Assembly (NCBI GenBank): GCA_032207245.1
Contig: CM063509.1
Location: 1,268,998-1,332,997, forward strand
Origin: Pardosa pseudoannulata
Taxonomy: Eukaryota > Arthropoda > Arachnida > Araneae > Lycosidae
Length of the DNA: 64,000 nucleotides
Direction of reading: 5' to 3'
Shown here piece after piece: positions 25,532-39,400 of the stretch. Positions within the stretch are counted from its first letter, which is position 1, and every line of letters begins with the position of its first letter. The notes beneath the pieces were generated by a model. It was not told where the DNA came from, made no database searches, and saw nothing but the letters and a program-made list of their open reading frames with translations. A program made the position numbers and the translations under genes.

Positions 25532-26713
25532 CCTAGGACGTAACCGTTCTCGAGATATTTGCATTTTAAATTTTCAAATATATTTTTCTGTTTCAGCGGA
25601 AGATCAGAATTATTTCCCGGCAAGTACCGTGATGGTTTCGGTAAAAGAGCACCGCGGACAGAACGTAAATTTTAGTCGGGCTTTTTTTCATTCTTTTTCG
25701 CCTAGGACGAACCGTTCTCGAGATATTTGCATTTTAAATTTTCAAATATATTTTTCTGTTTCAGCGGAAGATCAGAATTATTTCCCGGCAAGTACCGTGA
25801 TGGTTTCGGTAAAAGAGCACCGCGGACAGAACGTCGGTTTTTGTCGGGCTTTTTTTCATTCTTTTTCGCCTAGGACGAACCGTTCTCGAGATATTTGCAT
25901 TTTAAATTTTCAAATATATTTTTCTGTTTCAGCGGAAGATCAGAATTATTTCCCGGCAAGTACCGTGATGGTTTCGGTAAAAGAGCACCGCGGACAGAAC
26001 GTAAATTTTAGTCGGGCTTTTTTTCATTCTTTTTCGCCTAGGACGAACCGTTCTCGAGATATTTGCATTTTAAATTTTCAAATATATTTTTCTGTTTCAG
26101 CGGAAGATCAGAATTATTTCCCGGCAAGTACCGTGATGGTTTCGGTAAAAGAGCACCGCGGACAGAACGTAAAATTTAGTCGGGCTTTTTTTCATTCTTT
26201 TTCGCCTAGGACGTACCGTTCTCGAGATATTTGCATTTTAAATTTTCAAATATATTTTTCTGTTTCAGCGGAAGATCAGAATTATTTCCCGGCAAGTACC
26301 GTGATGGTTTCGGTAAAAGAGCACCGCGGACAGAACGTAAATTTTAGTCGGGCTTTTTTTTCATTCTTTTTCGCCTAGGACGAACCGTTCTCGAGATATT
26401 TGCATTTTAAATTTTCAAATATATTTTTCTGTTTCAGCGGAAGATCAGAATTATTTCCCGGCAAGTACCGTGATGGTTTCGGTAAAAGAGCACCGCGGAC
26501 AGAACGTAAATTTTAGTCGGGCTTTTTTTCATTCTTTTTCGCCTAGGACGTACCGTTCTCGAGATATTTGCATTTTAAATTTTCAAATATATTTTTCTGT
26601 TTCAGCGGAAGATCAGAATTATTTCCCGGCAAGTACCGTGATGGTTTCGGTAAAAGAGCACCGCGGACAGAACGTAAATTTTAGTCGGGCTTTTTTTCAT
26701 TCTTTTTCGCCTA

Positions 26714-26726
26714 GGACGTTCTCGAG
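26714..26726 (+). repeat. 5-bp deletion variant of the A monomer (third copy)
   Basis: The same CGT-to-CGT five-base loss as at 7588 and 7918 appears again, 19 kb away. Either the slippage recurred at this short direct repeat, or a variant was moved by exchange within the array. Confidence 0.85.
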
Positions 26727-28652
26727 ATATTTGCATTTTAAATTTTCAAATATATTTTTCTGTTTCAGCGGAAGATCAGAATTATTTCCCGGCAAGTACC
26801 GTGATGGTTTCGGTAAAAGAGCACCGCGGACAGAACGTAAATTTTAGTCGGGCTTTTTTTCATTCTTTTTCGCCTAGGACGTACCGTTCTCGAGATATTT
26901 GCATTTTAAATTTTCAAATATATTTTTCTGTTTCAGCGGAAGATCAGAATTATTTCCCGGCAAGTACCGTGATGGTTTCGGTAAAAGAGCACCGCGGACA
27001 GAACGTAAATTTTAGTCGGGCTTTTTTTCATTCTTTTTCGCCTAGGACGTACCGTTCTCGAGATATTTGCATTTTAAATTTTCAAATATATTTTTCTGTT
27101 TCAGCGGAAGATCAGAATTATTTCCCGGCAAGTACCGTGATGGTTTCGGTAAAAGAGCACCGCGGGACAGAACGTAAATTTTTGTCGGGCTTTTTTTTCA
27201 TTCTTTTTCGCCTAGGACGTAACCGTTCTCGAGATATTTGCATTTTAAATTTTCAAATATATTTTTCTGTTTCAGCGGAAGATCAGAATTATTTCCCGGC
27301 AAGTACCGTGATGGTTTCGGTAAAAGAGCACCGCGGACAGAACGTAAATTTTAGTCGGGCTTTTTTTCATTCTTTTTCGCCTAGGACGTACCGTTCTCGA
27401 GATATTTGCATTTTAAATTTTCAAATATATTTTTCTGTTTCAGCGGAAGATCAGAATTATTTCCCGGCAAGTACCGTGATGGTTTCGGTAAAAGAGCACC
27501 GCGGACAGAACGTAAATTTTAGTCGGGCTTTTTTTCATTCTTTTTCGCCTAGGACGTACCGTTCTCGAGATATTTGCATTTTAAATTTTCAAATATATTT
27601 TTCTGTTTCAGCGGAAGATCAGAATTATTTCCCGGCAAGTACCGTGATGGTTTCGGTAAAAGAGCACCGCGGACAGAACGTAAATTTTAGTCGGGCTTTT
27701 TTTCATTCTTTTTCGCCTAGGACGTACCGTTCTCGAGATATTTGCATTTTAAATTTTCAAATATATTTTTCTGTTTCAGCGGAAGATCAGAATTATTTCC
27801 CGGCAAGTACCGTGATGGTTTCGGTAAAAGAGCACCGCGGACAGAACGTAAATTTTAGTCGGGCTTTTTTTCATTCTTTTTCGCCTAGGACGTACCGTTC
27901 TCGAGATATTTGCATTTTAAATTTTCAAATATATTTTTCTGTTTCAGCGGAAGATCAGAATTATTTCCCGGCAAGTACCGTGATGGTTTCGGTAAAAGAG
28001 CACCGCGGACAGAACGTAAATTTTAGTCGGGCTTTTTTTCATTCTTTTTCGCCTAGGACGAACCGTTCTCGAGATATTTGCATTTTAAATTTTCAAATAT
28101 ATTTTTCTGTTTCAGCGGAAGATCAGAATTATTTCCCGGCAAGTACCGTGATGGTTTCGGTAAAAGAGCACCGCGGACAGAACGTAAATTTTAGTCGGGC
28201 TTTTTTTCATTCTTTTTCGCCTAGGACGTACCGTTCTCGAGATATTTGCATTTTAAATTTTCAAATATATTTTTCTGTTTCAGCGGAAGATCAGAATTAT
28301 TTCCCGGCAAGTACCGTGATGGTTTCGGTAAAAGAGCACCGCGGACAGAACGTAAATTTTAGTCGGGCTTTTTTTCATTCTTTTTCGCCTAGGACGTACC
28401 GTTCTCGAGATATTTGCATTTTAAATTTTCAAATATATTTTTCTGTTTCAGCGGAAGATCAGAATTATTTCCCGGCAAGTACCGTGATGGTTTCGGTAAA
28501 AGAGCACCGCGGACAGAACGTAAATTTTAGTCGGGCTTTTTTTTCATTCTTTTTCGCCTAGGACGTACCGTTCTCGAGATATTTGCATTTTAAATTTTCA
28601 AATATATTTTTCTGTTTCAGCGGAAGATCAGAATTATTTCCCGGCAAGTACC

Positions 28653-29326
28653 GTGATGGTTTCGGTAAAAGAGCACCGCGGACAGAACGTAAATTTTAGT
28701 CGGGCTTTTTTTCATTCTTTTTCGCCTAGGACGAACCGTTCTCGAGATATTTGCATTTTAAATTTTCAAATATATTTTTCTGTTTCAGCGGAAGATCAGA
28801 ATTATTTCCCGGCAAGTACCGTGATGGTTTCGGTAAAAGAGCACCGCGGACAGAACGTAAATTTTAGTCGGGCTTTTTTTTCATTCTTTTTCGCCTAGGA
28901 CGAACCGTTCTCGAGATATTTGCATTTTAAATTTTCAAATATATTTTTCTGTTTCAGCGGAAGATCAGAATTATTTCCCGGCAAGTACCGTGATGGTTTC
29001 GGTAAAAGAGCACCGCGGACAGAACGTAAATTTTAGTCGGGCTTTTTTTCATTCTTTTTCGCCTAGGACGTACCGTTCTCGAGATATTTGCATTTTAAAT
29101 TTTCAAATATATTTTTCTGTTTCAGCGGAAGATCAGAATTATTTCCCGGCAAGTACCGTGATGGTTTCGGTAAAAGAGCACCGCGGACAGAACGTAAATT
29201 TTAGTCGGGCTTTTTTTTCATTCTTTTTCGCCTAGGACGAACCGTTCTCGAGATATTTGCATTTTAAATTTTCAAATATATTTTTCTGTTTCAGCGGAAG
29301 ATCAGAATTATTTCCCGGCAAGTACC
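28653..29326 (+). repeat. Local dimeric higher-order repeat of A (337 bp)
   Basis: A 7-T unit alternates with an 8-T unit (168 + 169 bp), so the same pattern recurs at 28653, 28990 and 29327. The diagnostic A/T site differs between the two copies, so this is a length-based dimer only. It is weak evidence for higher-order structure in array A. Confidence 0.5.
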
Positions 29327-30381
29327 GTGATGGTTTCGGTAAAAGAGCACCGCGGACAGAACGTAAATTTTAGTCGGGCTTTTTTTCATTCTTTTTCGCC
29401 TAGGACGAACTGTTCTCGAGATATTTGCATTTTAAATTTTCAAATATATTTTTCTGTTTCAGCGGAAGATCAGAATTATTTCCCGGCAAGTACCGTGATG
29501 GTTTCGGTAAAAGAGCACCGCGGACAGAACGTAAATTTTAGTCGGGCTTTTTTTCATTCTTTTTCGCCTAGGACGTACCGTTCTCGAGATATTTGCATTT
29601 TAAATTTTCAAATATATTTTTCTGTTTCAGCGGAAGATCAGAATTATTTCCCGGCAAGTACCGTGATGGTTTCGGTAAAAGAGCACCGCGGACAGAACGT
29701 AAATTTTAGTCGGGCTTTTTTTCATTCTTTTTCGCCTAGGACGTACCGTTCTCGAGATATTTGCATTTTAAATTTTCAAATATATTTTTCTGTTTCAGCG
29801 GAAGATCAGAATTATTTCCCGGCAAGTACCGTGATGGTTTCGGTAAAAGAGCACCGCGGACAGAACGTAAATTTTAGTCGGGCTTTTTTTCATTCTTTTT
29901 CGCCTAGGACGAACCGTTCTCGAGATATTTGCATTTTAAATTTTCAAATATATTTTTCTGTTTCAGCGGAAGATCAGAATTATTTCCCGGCAAGTACCGT
30001 GATGGTTTCGGTAAAAGAGCACCGCGGACAGAACGTAAATTTTAGTCGGGCTTTTTTTCATTCTTTTTCGCCTAGGACGTACCGTTCTCGAGATATTTGC
30101 ATTTTAAATTTTCAAATATATTTTTCTGTTTCAGCGGAAGATCAGAATTATTTCCCGGCAAGTACCGTGATGGTTTCGGTAAAAGAGCACCGCGGACAGA
30201 ACGTAAATTTTAGTCGGGCTTTTTTTCATTCTTTTTCGCCTAGGACGTACCGTTCTCGAGATATTTGCATTTTAAATTTTCAAATATATTTTTCTGTTTC
30301 AGCGGAAGATCAGAATTATTTCCCGGCAAGTACCGTGATGGTTTCGTTAAAATGCACCGCGGACAGAACGTCGGTTTTGTC

Positions 30382-30481
30382 NNNNNNNNNNNNNNNNNNN
30401 NNNNNNNNNNNNNNNNNNNNNNNNNNNNNNNNNNNNNNNNNNNNNNNNNNNNNNNNNNNNNNNNNNNNNNNNNNNNNNNNN
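30382..30481. other. Assembly gap of 100 N hiding the A/B boundary
   Basis: Exactly 100 N follow ...cggttttgtc and precede gctgttttcgg. A round figure of 100 is the usual placeholder for a gap of unknown size. The last A unit before the gap is unusual (ttcgttaaaatgcaccg for ttcggtaaaagagcaccg, and cggttttgtc), and the first B unit starts mid-monomer. The true distance, and whether A and B abut, are unknown. Confidence 0.97.
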
Positions 30482-33400
30482 GCTGTTTTCGGAAATATAC
30501 CCAAATAACTCCTCCATTTTCTGTTGAAACATGGAACAATGCATATCACCGTGTAGGTCTTTTAAAGACGAAGAGATTGATACTATATTTATTATAATTC
30601 ATTCTGTTTATAAGAGCAGAATCGCGAACGTGTAAATTTTCTGTAGTTGAATTTTGCGATTTTTCCGCTGTTTTCGGAAATATACCCAAATAACTCCTCA
30701 ATTTAATGTTGAAACATGGAACAATGCATATCACCGTGTAGGTCTCTTAAAGACGAAGAGATTGATACTATATTTATTATAATTCATTCTGTTTATAAGA
30801 GCAGAATCGCGAAAGTGTAAATTTTCTGTAGTTGAATTTTGCGAATTTTCCGCTGTTTTCGGAAATATACCCAAATAACTCCTCCATTTTCTGTTGAAAC
30901 ATGGAACAATGCATATCACCGTGTAGGTCTTTAAAAGACGAAGAGATTGATACTATATTTATTATAATTCATTCTGTTTATAAGAGCAGAATCGCGAACG
31001 TGTAAATTTTCTGTAGTTGAATTTTGCGAATTTTCCGCTGTTTTCGGAAATATACCCAAATAACTCCTCCATTTTCTGTTGAAACATGGAACAATGCATA
31101 TCACCGTGTAGGTCTTTTAAAGACGAAGAGATTGATACTATATTTATTATAATTCATTATGTTTATAAGAGCAGAATCGCGAACGTGTAAATTTTCTGTA
31201 GTTGAATTTTGCGAATTTTCCGCTGTTTTCGGAAATATACCCAAATAACACCTCAATTTAATGTTGAAATATGGAACAATGCATATCACCGTGTAGGTCT
31301 CTTAAAGACGAAGAGATTGATACTATATTTATTATAATTCATTCTGTTTATAAGAGCAGAATCGCGAAAGTGTAAATTTTCTGTAGTTGAATTTTGCGAA
31401 TTTTCGCTGTTTTCGGAAATATACCCAAATAACTCCTCCATTTTCTGTTGAAACATGGAACAATGCATATCACCGTGTAGGTCTCTTAAAGACGAAGAGA
31501 TTGATACTATATTTATTATAATTCATTCTGTTTATAAGAGCAGAATCGCGAACGTGAAATTTTCTGTAGTTGAATTTTGCGAATTTTCCGCTGTTTTCGG
31601 AAATAAACCCAAATAACTCCTCCATTTTCTGTTGAAACATGGAACAATGCATATCACCGTGTAGGTCTCTTAAAGACGAAGAGATTGATACTATATTTAT
31701 TATAATTCATTCTGTTTATAAGAGCAGAATCGCGAACGTATAAATTTTCTGTAGTTGAATTTTGCGAATTTTCCGCTGTTTTCGGAAATATACCCAAATA
31801 ACTCCTCCATTTTCTGTTGAAACATGGAACAATGCATATCACCGTGTAGGTCTTTTAAAGACGAAGAGATTGATACTATATTTATTATAATTCATTCTGT
31901 TTATAAGAGCAGAATCGCGAACGTGTGAATTTTCTGTAGTTGAATTTTGCGAATTTTCCGCTGTTTTCGGAAATATACCCAAATAACTCCTCCATTTTGT
32001 GTTGAAACATGGAACAATGCATATCACCGTGTAGGTCTTTGAAAGACGAAGAGATTGATACTATATCTATTATAATTCATTATGTTTATAAGAGCAGAAT
32101 CGCGAACGTGTAAATTTTCTGTATTTGAATTTTGCGAATTTTCCGCTGTTTTCGGAAATATACCCAAATAACACCTCAATTTAATGTTGAAACATGGAAC
32201 AATGCATATCACCGTGTAGGTCTTTTAAAGACGAAGAGATTGATACTATATTTATTATAATTCATTCTGTTTATAAGAGCAGAATCGCGAACGTGTAAAT
32301 TTTCTGTAGTTGAATTTTGCGAATTTTCCGCTGTTTTCGGAAATATACCCAAATAACTCCTCCATTTTCTGTTGAAACATGGAACAATGCATATCACCGT
32401 GTAGGTCTTTTAAAAACGAAGAGATTGATACTATATTTATTATAATTCATTCTGTTTATAAGAGCAGAATCGCGAACGTGTAAATTTTCTGTAGTTGAAT
32501 TTTGCGAATTTTCCTCTGTTTTCGGAAATATACCCAAATAACTCCTCCATTTTCTGTTGAAACATGGAACAATGCATATCACCGTGTAGGTCTTTTAAAG
32601 ACGAAGAGATTGATACTATATTTATTATAATTCATTATGTTTATAAGAGCAGAATCGCGAACGTGTAAATTTTCTTTATTTTAATTTTGCGATTTTTCCG
32701 CTGTTTTTGGAAATATACCCAAATAACACCTCAATTCAATGTTGAAATATGGAACAATGCATATCACCGTGTAGGTCTTTTAAAGACGAAGAGATTGATA
32801 CTATATTTATTATAATTCATTCTGTTTATAAGAGCAGAATAACGAACGTGTGAATTTTCTGTAGTTGAATTTTGCGAATTTTCCGCTGTTTTCGGAAATA
32901 TACCCAAATAACTCCTCCATTTTCTGTTGAAACATGGAACAATGCATATCACCGTGTAGGTCTTTTAAAGACGAAGAGATTGATACTATATTTATTATAA
33001 TTCATTCTGTTTATAAGAGCAGAATCGCGAACGTGTAAATTTTCTGTAGTTGAATTTTGCGAATTTTTCCGCTGTTTTCGGAAATATACCCGAAAAGCTC
33101 CTCCATTTTCTGTTGAAACATGGAACATTGCATATCACCGTGTAGGTCTTTTAAAGACGAAGAGTTTGATACTATATTTATTATAATTCATTCTGTTTAT
33201 AAGAGCAGAATCGCGAAAGTGTAAATTTTCTGTAGTTGAATTTTGCGAATTTTTCCGCTGTTTTCGGAAATATACCAAATAACTCCTCCATTTTCTGTTG
33301 AAACATGGAACAATGCATATCACCGTGTAGGTCTCTTAAAGACGAAGAGATTGATACTATATTTATTATAATTCATTCTGTTTATAAGAGCAGAATCGCG

Positions 33401-36400
33401 AACGTGTGAATTTTCTGTAGTTGAATTTTGCGAATTTTCCGCTCTTTTCGGAAATATACCCAAATAACTCCTCCATTTTCTGGTGAAACATGGAACAATG
33501 CATATCACCGTGTAGGTCTCTTAAAGACGAAGAGATTGATACTATATTTATTATAATTCATTCTGTTTATAAGAGCAGAATCGCGAACGTGTAAATTTTC
33601 TGTAGTTGAATTTTGCGAATTTTCCGCTGTTTTGGGAAATATACCCAAATAACACCTCAATTTAATGTTGAAACATGGAACAATGCATATCACCGTGTAG
33701 GTCTTTTAAAGACGAAGAGATTGATACTATATTTATTATAATTCATTCTGTTTATAAGAGCAGAATCGCGAACGTGTGAATTTTCTGTAGTTGAATTTTG
33801 CGAATTTTCCGCTGTTTTCGGAAATATACCCAAATAACTCCTCCATTTTCTGTTGAAACATGGAACAATGCATATCACCGTGTAGGTCTTTTAAAGACGA
33901 AGTGATTGATACTATATTTATTATAATTCATTATGTTTATAAGAGCAGAATCGCGAACGTGTAAATTTTCTTTATTTTAATTTTGCGATTTTTCTGCTGT
34001 TTTTGGAAATATACACAAATAACACCTCAATTTAATGTTGAAACATGGAACAATGCATATCACCGTGTAGGTCTCTTAAAGACGAAGAGATTGATACTAT
34101 ATTTATTATAATTCATTATGTTTATAAGAGCAGAATCGCGAACGTGTAAATTTTCTGTAGTTGAATTTTGCGAATTTTTCGCTGTTTTCGGAAATATACC
34201 CAAATAACTCCTCCATTTTCTGTTGAAACATGGAACAATGCATATCACCGTGTAGGTCTTTTAAAGACGAAGAGATTGATACTATATTTATTATAATTCA
34301 TTCTGTTTATAAGAGCAGAATCGCGAACGTGTAAATTTTCTGTAGTTGAATTTTGCGAATTTTCGCTTTTTTTCGGAAATATACCCAAATAACTCCTCCA
34401 TTTTCTGTTGACACATGGAACAATGCATATCACCGTGTAGGTCTTTTAAAGACGAAGAGATTGATACTATATTTATTATAATTCATTATGTTTATAAGAG
34501 CAGAATCGCGAACGTGTAAATTTTCTGTAGTTGAATTTTGCGAATTTTCCGCTGTTTTCGGAAATATACCCAAATAACACCTCAATTTTCTGTTGAAACA
34601 TGGAACAATGCATATCACCGTGTAGGTCTTTTAAAGACGAAGAGATTGATACTATATTTATTATAATTCATTCTGTTTATAAGAGCAGAATCGCGAACGT
34701 GTGAATTTTCTGTAGTTGAATTTTGCGAATTTTTCGCTGTTTTCGGAAATATACCCAAATAATTCCTCCATTTTCTGTTGAAACATGGAACAATGCATAT
34801 CACCGTGTAGGTCTTTTAAAGACGAAGAGATTGATACTATATTTATTATAATTCATTATGTTTATAAGAGCAGAATCGCGAACGTGTAAATTTTCTTTAT
34901 TTTAATTTTGCGATTTTTTCGCTGTTTTTGGAAATATACCCAAATAACACCTCAATTTAATGTTGAAACATGGAACAATGCATATCACCGTGTAGGTCTC
35001 TTAAAGACGAAGAGATTGATACTATATTTATTATAATTCATTCTGTTTATAAGAGCAGAATCGCGAAAGTGTAAATTTTCTGTAGTTGAATTTTGCGAAT
35101 TTTCCGCTGTTTTCGGAAATATACCTAAATAACTCCTCCATTTTCTGTTGAAACATGGAACAATGCATATCACCGTGTAGGTCTTTTAAAGACGAAGAGA
35201 TTGATACTATATTTATTATAATTCATTCTGTTTATAAGAGCAGAATCGCGAACGTGTAAATTTTCTGTAGTTGAATTTTGCGAATTTTCCGCTGTTTTCG
35301 GAAATATACCCAAATAACTCCTCCATTTTCTGTTGAAACATGGAACAATGCATATCACCGTGTAGGTCTTTTAAAGACGAAGTGATTGATACTATATTTA
35401 TTATAATTCATTATGTTTATAAGAGCAGAATCGCGAACGTGTAAATTTTCTGTAGTTGAATTTTGCGAATTTTCCGCTGTTTTTGGAAATATACCCAAAT
35501 AACACCTCAATTTAATGTTGAAATATGGAACAATGCATATCACCGTGTAGGTCTCTTAAAGACGAAGAGATTGATACTATATTTATTATAATTCATTCTG
35601 TTTATAAGAGCAGAATCGCGAACGTGTGAATTTTCTGTAGTTGAATTTTGCGAATTTTTCGCTGTTTTCGGAAATATACCCAAATAACTCCTCCATTTTC
35701 TGTTGACACATGGAACAATGCATATCACCGTGTAGGTCTTTTAAAGACGAAGTGATTGATACTATATTTATTATAATTCATTATGTTTATAAGAGCAGAA
35801 TCGCGAACGTGTAAATTTTCTGTAGTTGAATTTTGCGAATTTTCCGCTGTTTTCGGAAATATACCCAAATAACTCCTCCATTTTCTGTTGAAACATGGAA
35901 CAATGCATATCACCGTGTAGGTCTTTTAAAGACGAAGAGATTGATACTATATTTATTATAATTCATTCTGTTTATAAGAGCAGAATCGCGAACGTGTAAA
36001 TTTTCTGTAGTTGAATTTTGCGAATTTTCCGCTGTTTCCGGAAATATACCCAAATAACTCCTCCATTTTCTGTTGAAACATGGAACAATGCATTCACCGT
36101 GTAGGTCTTTTAAAGACGAAGAGATTGATACTATATTTATTATAATTCATTCTGTTTATAAGAGCAGAATCACGAACGTGTGAATTTTCTGTAGTTGAAT
36201 TTTGCGAATTTTCCGCTGTTTTCGGAAATATACCCAAATAACTCCTCAATTTAATGTTGAAACATGGAACAATGCATATCACCGTGTAGGTCTCTTAAAG
36301 ACGAAGAGATTGATACTATATTTATTATAATTCATTCTGTTTATAAGAGCAGAATCGCGAACGTGTAAATTTTCTGTAGTTGAATTTTGCGAATTTTCCG

Positions 36401-39400
36401 CTGTTTTTGGAAATATACCCAAATAACACCTCAATTTAATGTTGAAACATGGAACAATGCATATCACCGTGTAGGTCTTTTAAAGACGAAGAGATTGATA
36501 CTATATTTATTATAATTCATTCTGTTTATAAGAGCAGAATCGCGAACGTGTAAATTTTCTGTAGTTGAATTTTGCGAATTTTCCGCTGTTTTCGGAAATA
36601 TACCCAAATAACTCCTCCATTTTCTGTTGAAACATGGAAAAATGCATATCACCGTGTAGGTCTCTTAAAGACGAAGAGATTGATACTATATTTATTATAA
36701 TTCATTCTGTTTATAAGAGCAGAATCGCGAACGTGTAAATTTTCTGTAGTTGAATTTTGCGAATTTTCCTCTGTTTTCGGAAATATACCCAAATAACTCC
36801 TCCATTTTCTGTTGAAACATGGAACAATGCATATCACCGTGTAGGTCTTTTAAAGACGAAGAGATTGATACTATATTTATTATAATTCATTATGTTTATA
36901 AGAGCAGAATCGCGAACGTGTAAATTTTCTTTATTTTAATTTTGCGATTTTTCCGCTGTTTTTGGAAATATACCCAAATAACTCCTCCATTTTCTGTTGA
37001 AATATGGAACAATGCATATCACCGTGTAGGTCTCTTAAAGACGAAGAGATTGATACTATATTTATTATAATTCATTCTGTTTATAAGAGCAGAATCGCGA
37101 AAGTGTAAATTTTCTGTAGTTGAATTTTGCGAATTTTTCGCTGTTTTCGGAAATATACCCAAATAACTCCTCCATTTTCTGTTGAAACATGGAACAATGC
37201 ATATCACCGTGTAGGTCTTTTAAAGACGAAGAGATTGATACTATATTTATTATAATTCATTATGTTTATAAGTGCAGAATCGCGAACGTGTAAATTTTCT
37301 TTATTTTAATTTTGCGATTTTTCTGCTGTTTTTGGAAATATACCCAAATAACACCTCAATTTAATGTTGAAACATGGAACAATGCATATCACCGTGTAGG
37401 TGTCTTAAAGACGAAGAGATTGATACTATATTTATTATAATTCATTATGTTTATAAGAGCAGAATCGCGAACGTGTAAATTTTCTGTAGTTGAATTTTGC
37501 GAATTTTTCGCTGTTTTCGGAAATATACTCAAATAACTCCTCCATTTTATGTTGAAACATGGAACAATGCATATCACCGTGTAGGTCTTTTAAAGACGAA
37601 GAGATTGATACTATATTTATTATAATTCATTATGTTTATAAGAGCAGAATCGCGAACGTGTAAATTTTCTGTAGTTGAATTTTGCGAATTTTTCGCTGTT
37701 TTCGGAAATATACCCAAATAACTCCTCCATTTTCTGTTGAAACATGGAACAATGCATATCACCGTGTAGGTCTTTTAAAGACGAAGAGATTGATACTATA
37801 TTTATTATAATTCATTATGTTTATAAGTGCAGAATCGCGAACGTGTAAATTTTCTTTATTTTAATTTTGCGATTTTTCCGCTGTTTTTGGAAATATACCC
37901 AAATAACTCCTCCATTTTCTGTTGAAATATGGAACAATGCATATCACCGTGTAGGTCTTTTAAAGACGAAGAGATTGATACTATATTTATTATAATTCAT
38001 TATGTTTATAAGAGCAGAATCGCGAACGTGTGAATTTTCTGTAGTTGAATTTTGCGAATTTTCCGCTGTTTTCGGAAATATACCCAAATAACTCCTCCAT
38101 TTTCTGTTGACACATGGAACAATGCATATCACCGTGTAGGTCTTTTAAAGACGAAGTGATTGATACTATATTTATTATAATTCATTATGTTTATAAGAGC
38201 AGAATCGCGAACGTGTAAATTTTCTGTAGTTGAATTTTGCGAATTTTTCGCTGTTTTTGGAAATATACCCAAATAACACCTCAATTTCATGTTGAAACAT
38301 GGAACAATGCATATCACCGTGTAGGTGTCTTAAAGACGAAGAGATTGATACTATATTTATTATAATTCATTATGTTTATAAGAGCAGAATCGCGAACGTG
38401 TAAATTTTCTGTAGTTGAATTTTGCGAATTTTTCGCTGTTTTCGGAAATATACTCAAATAACTCCTCCATTTTATGTTGAAACATGGAACAATGCATATC
38501 ACCGTGTAGGTCTTTTAAAGACAAAGAGATTGATACTATATTTATTATAATTCATTATGTTTATAAGAGCAGAATCGCGAACGTGTAAATTTTCTGTAGT
38601 TGAATTTTGCGAATTTTTCGCTATTTTCGGAAATATACCCAAATAACTCCTCCATTTTCTGTTGACACATGGAACAATGCATATCACCGTGTAGGTCTTT
38701 TAAAGACGAAGAGATTGATACTATATTTATTATAATTCATTATGTTTATAAGTGCAGAATCGCGAACGTGTAAATTTTCTTTATTTTAATTTTGCGATTT
38801 TTCCGCTGTTTTTGGAAATATACCCAAATAACACCTCCATTTAATGTTGAAACATGGAACAATGCATATCACCGTGTAGGTCTTTTAAAGACGAAGAGAT
38901 TGATACTATATTTATTATAATTCATTCTGTTTATAAGAGCAGAATCGCGAACGTGTAAATTTTCTGTAGTTGAATTTTGCGAATTTTCCGCTGTTTTCGG
39001 AAATATACCCAAATAATTCCTCCATTTTCTGTTGACACATGGAACAATGCATATCACCGTGTAGGTCTTTTAAAGACGAAGAGATTGATACTATATTTAT
39101 TATAATTCATTATGTTTATAAGTGCAGAATCGCGAACGTGTAAATTTTCTTTATTTTAATTTTGCGATTTTTTCGCTGTTTTTGGAAATATACCCAAATA
39201 ACACCTCAATTTAATGTTGAAACATGGAACAATGCATATCACCGTGTAGGTCTCTTAAAGACGAAGAGATTGATACTATATTTATTATAATTCATTCTGT
39301 TTATAAGAGCAGAATCGCGAACGTGTGAATTTTCTGTAGTTGAATTTTGCGAATTTTCCGCTGTTTTCGGAAATATACCCAAATAACTCCTCCATTTTCT

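Larger units (their letters stand above)
1..30381 (+). repeat. Satellite array A, 168-bp monomer, about 180 copies, head to tail
   Basis: Successive copies of the anchor gtgatggtttcgg fall 168 bp apart (101, 269 and so on) up to 30335, all on the + strand. Many units are 169 bp because the T run after gtcgggc has eight T instead of seven. Nearly every monomer carries CCGCGG, CCTAGG and CTCGAG hexamers. Copies differ from each other at only a few sites, mainly acg[C/T/A]acc and gtaaatttta versus gtcggttttt. The array is already running at base 1 and is cut off by the N gap. There is no unique sequence, gene or transposon inside it. I see this directly; the reading as (peri)centromeric heterochromatin is inference from monomer size, homogeneity and length. 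I do not recognise the family. Confidence 0.97.
4309..30381 (+). repeat. Subarray A2 (acgTacc/acgAacc subtypes, two internal variants)
   Basis: The diagnostic site is mostly T, often A. Two versions of the segment before gtcgggc occur: gtaaatttta (majority) and gtcggttttt. The second is frequent at about 9.05-12.8 kb, recurs at 14.1-16.6 kb and is occasional elsewhere (near 4346, 5523, 19991, 23115, 24640, 25834, 30370). Rarer shared variants, such as atttttttccggcacg near 10011, 11353, 11691 and 15398, and gcctatgac near 9263, 15658 and 24677, reappear kilobases apart. This is the pattern expected from unequal exchange and block duplication in a satellite. From about 26 to 30 kb the units are very uniform. 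Confidence 0.8.

Noticed and set aside
609..30508. Long + strand reading frames in array A as genes for a 56-residue repeat protein
   Set aside because: The open frame follows from a 168-bp period. Frames are ended by one-base changes in a T run, differences between units are freely non-silent, many frames begin with GTG, and there is no unique N- or C-terminal part, promoter or terminator.
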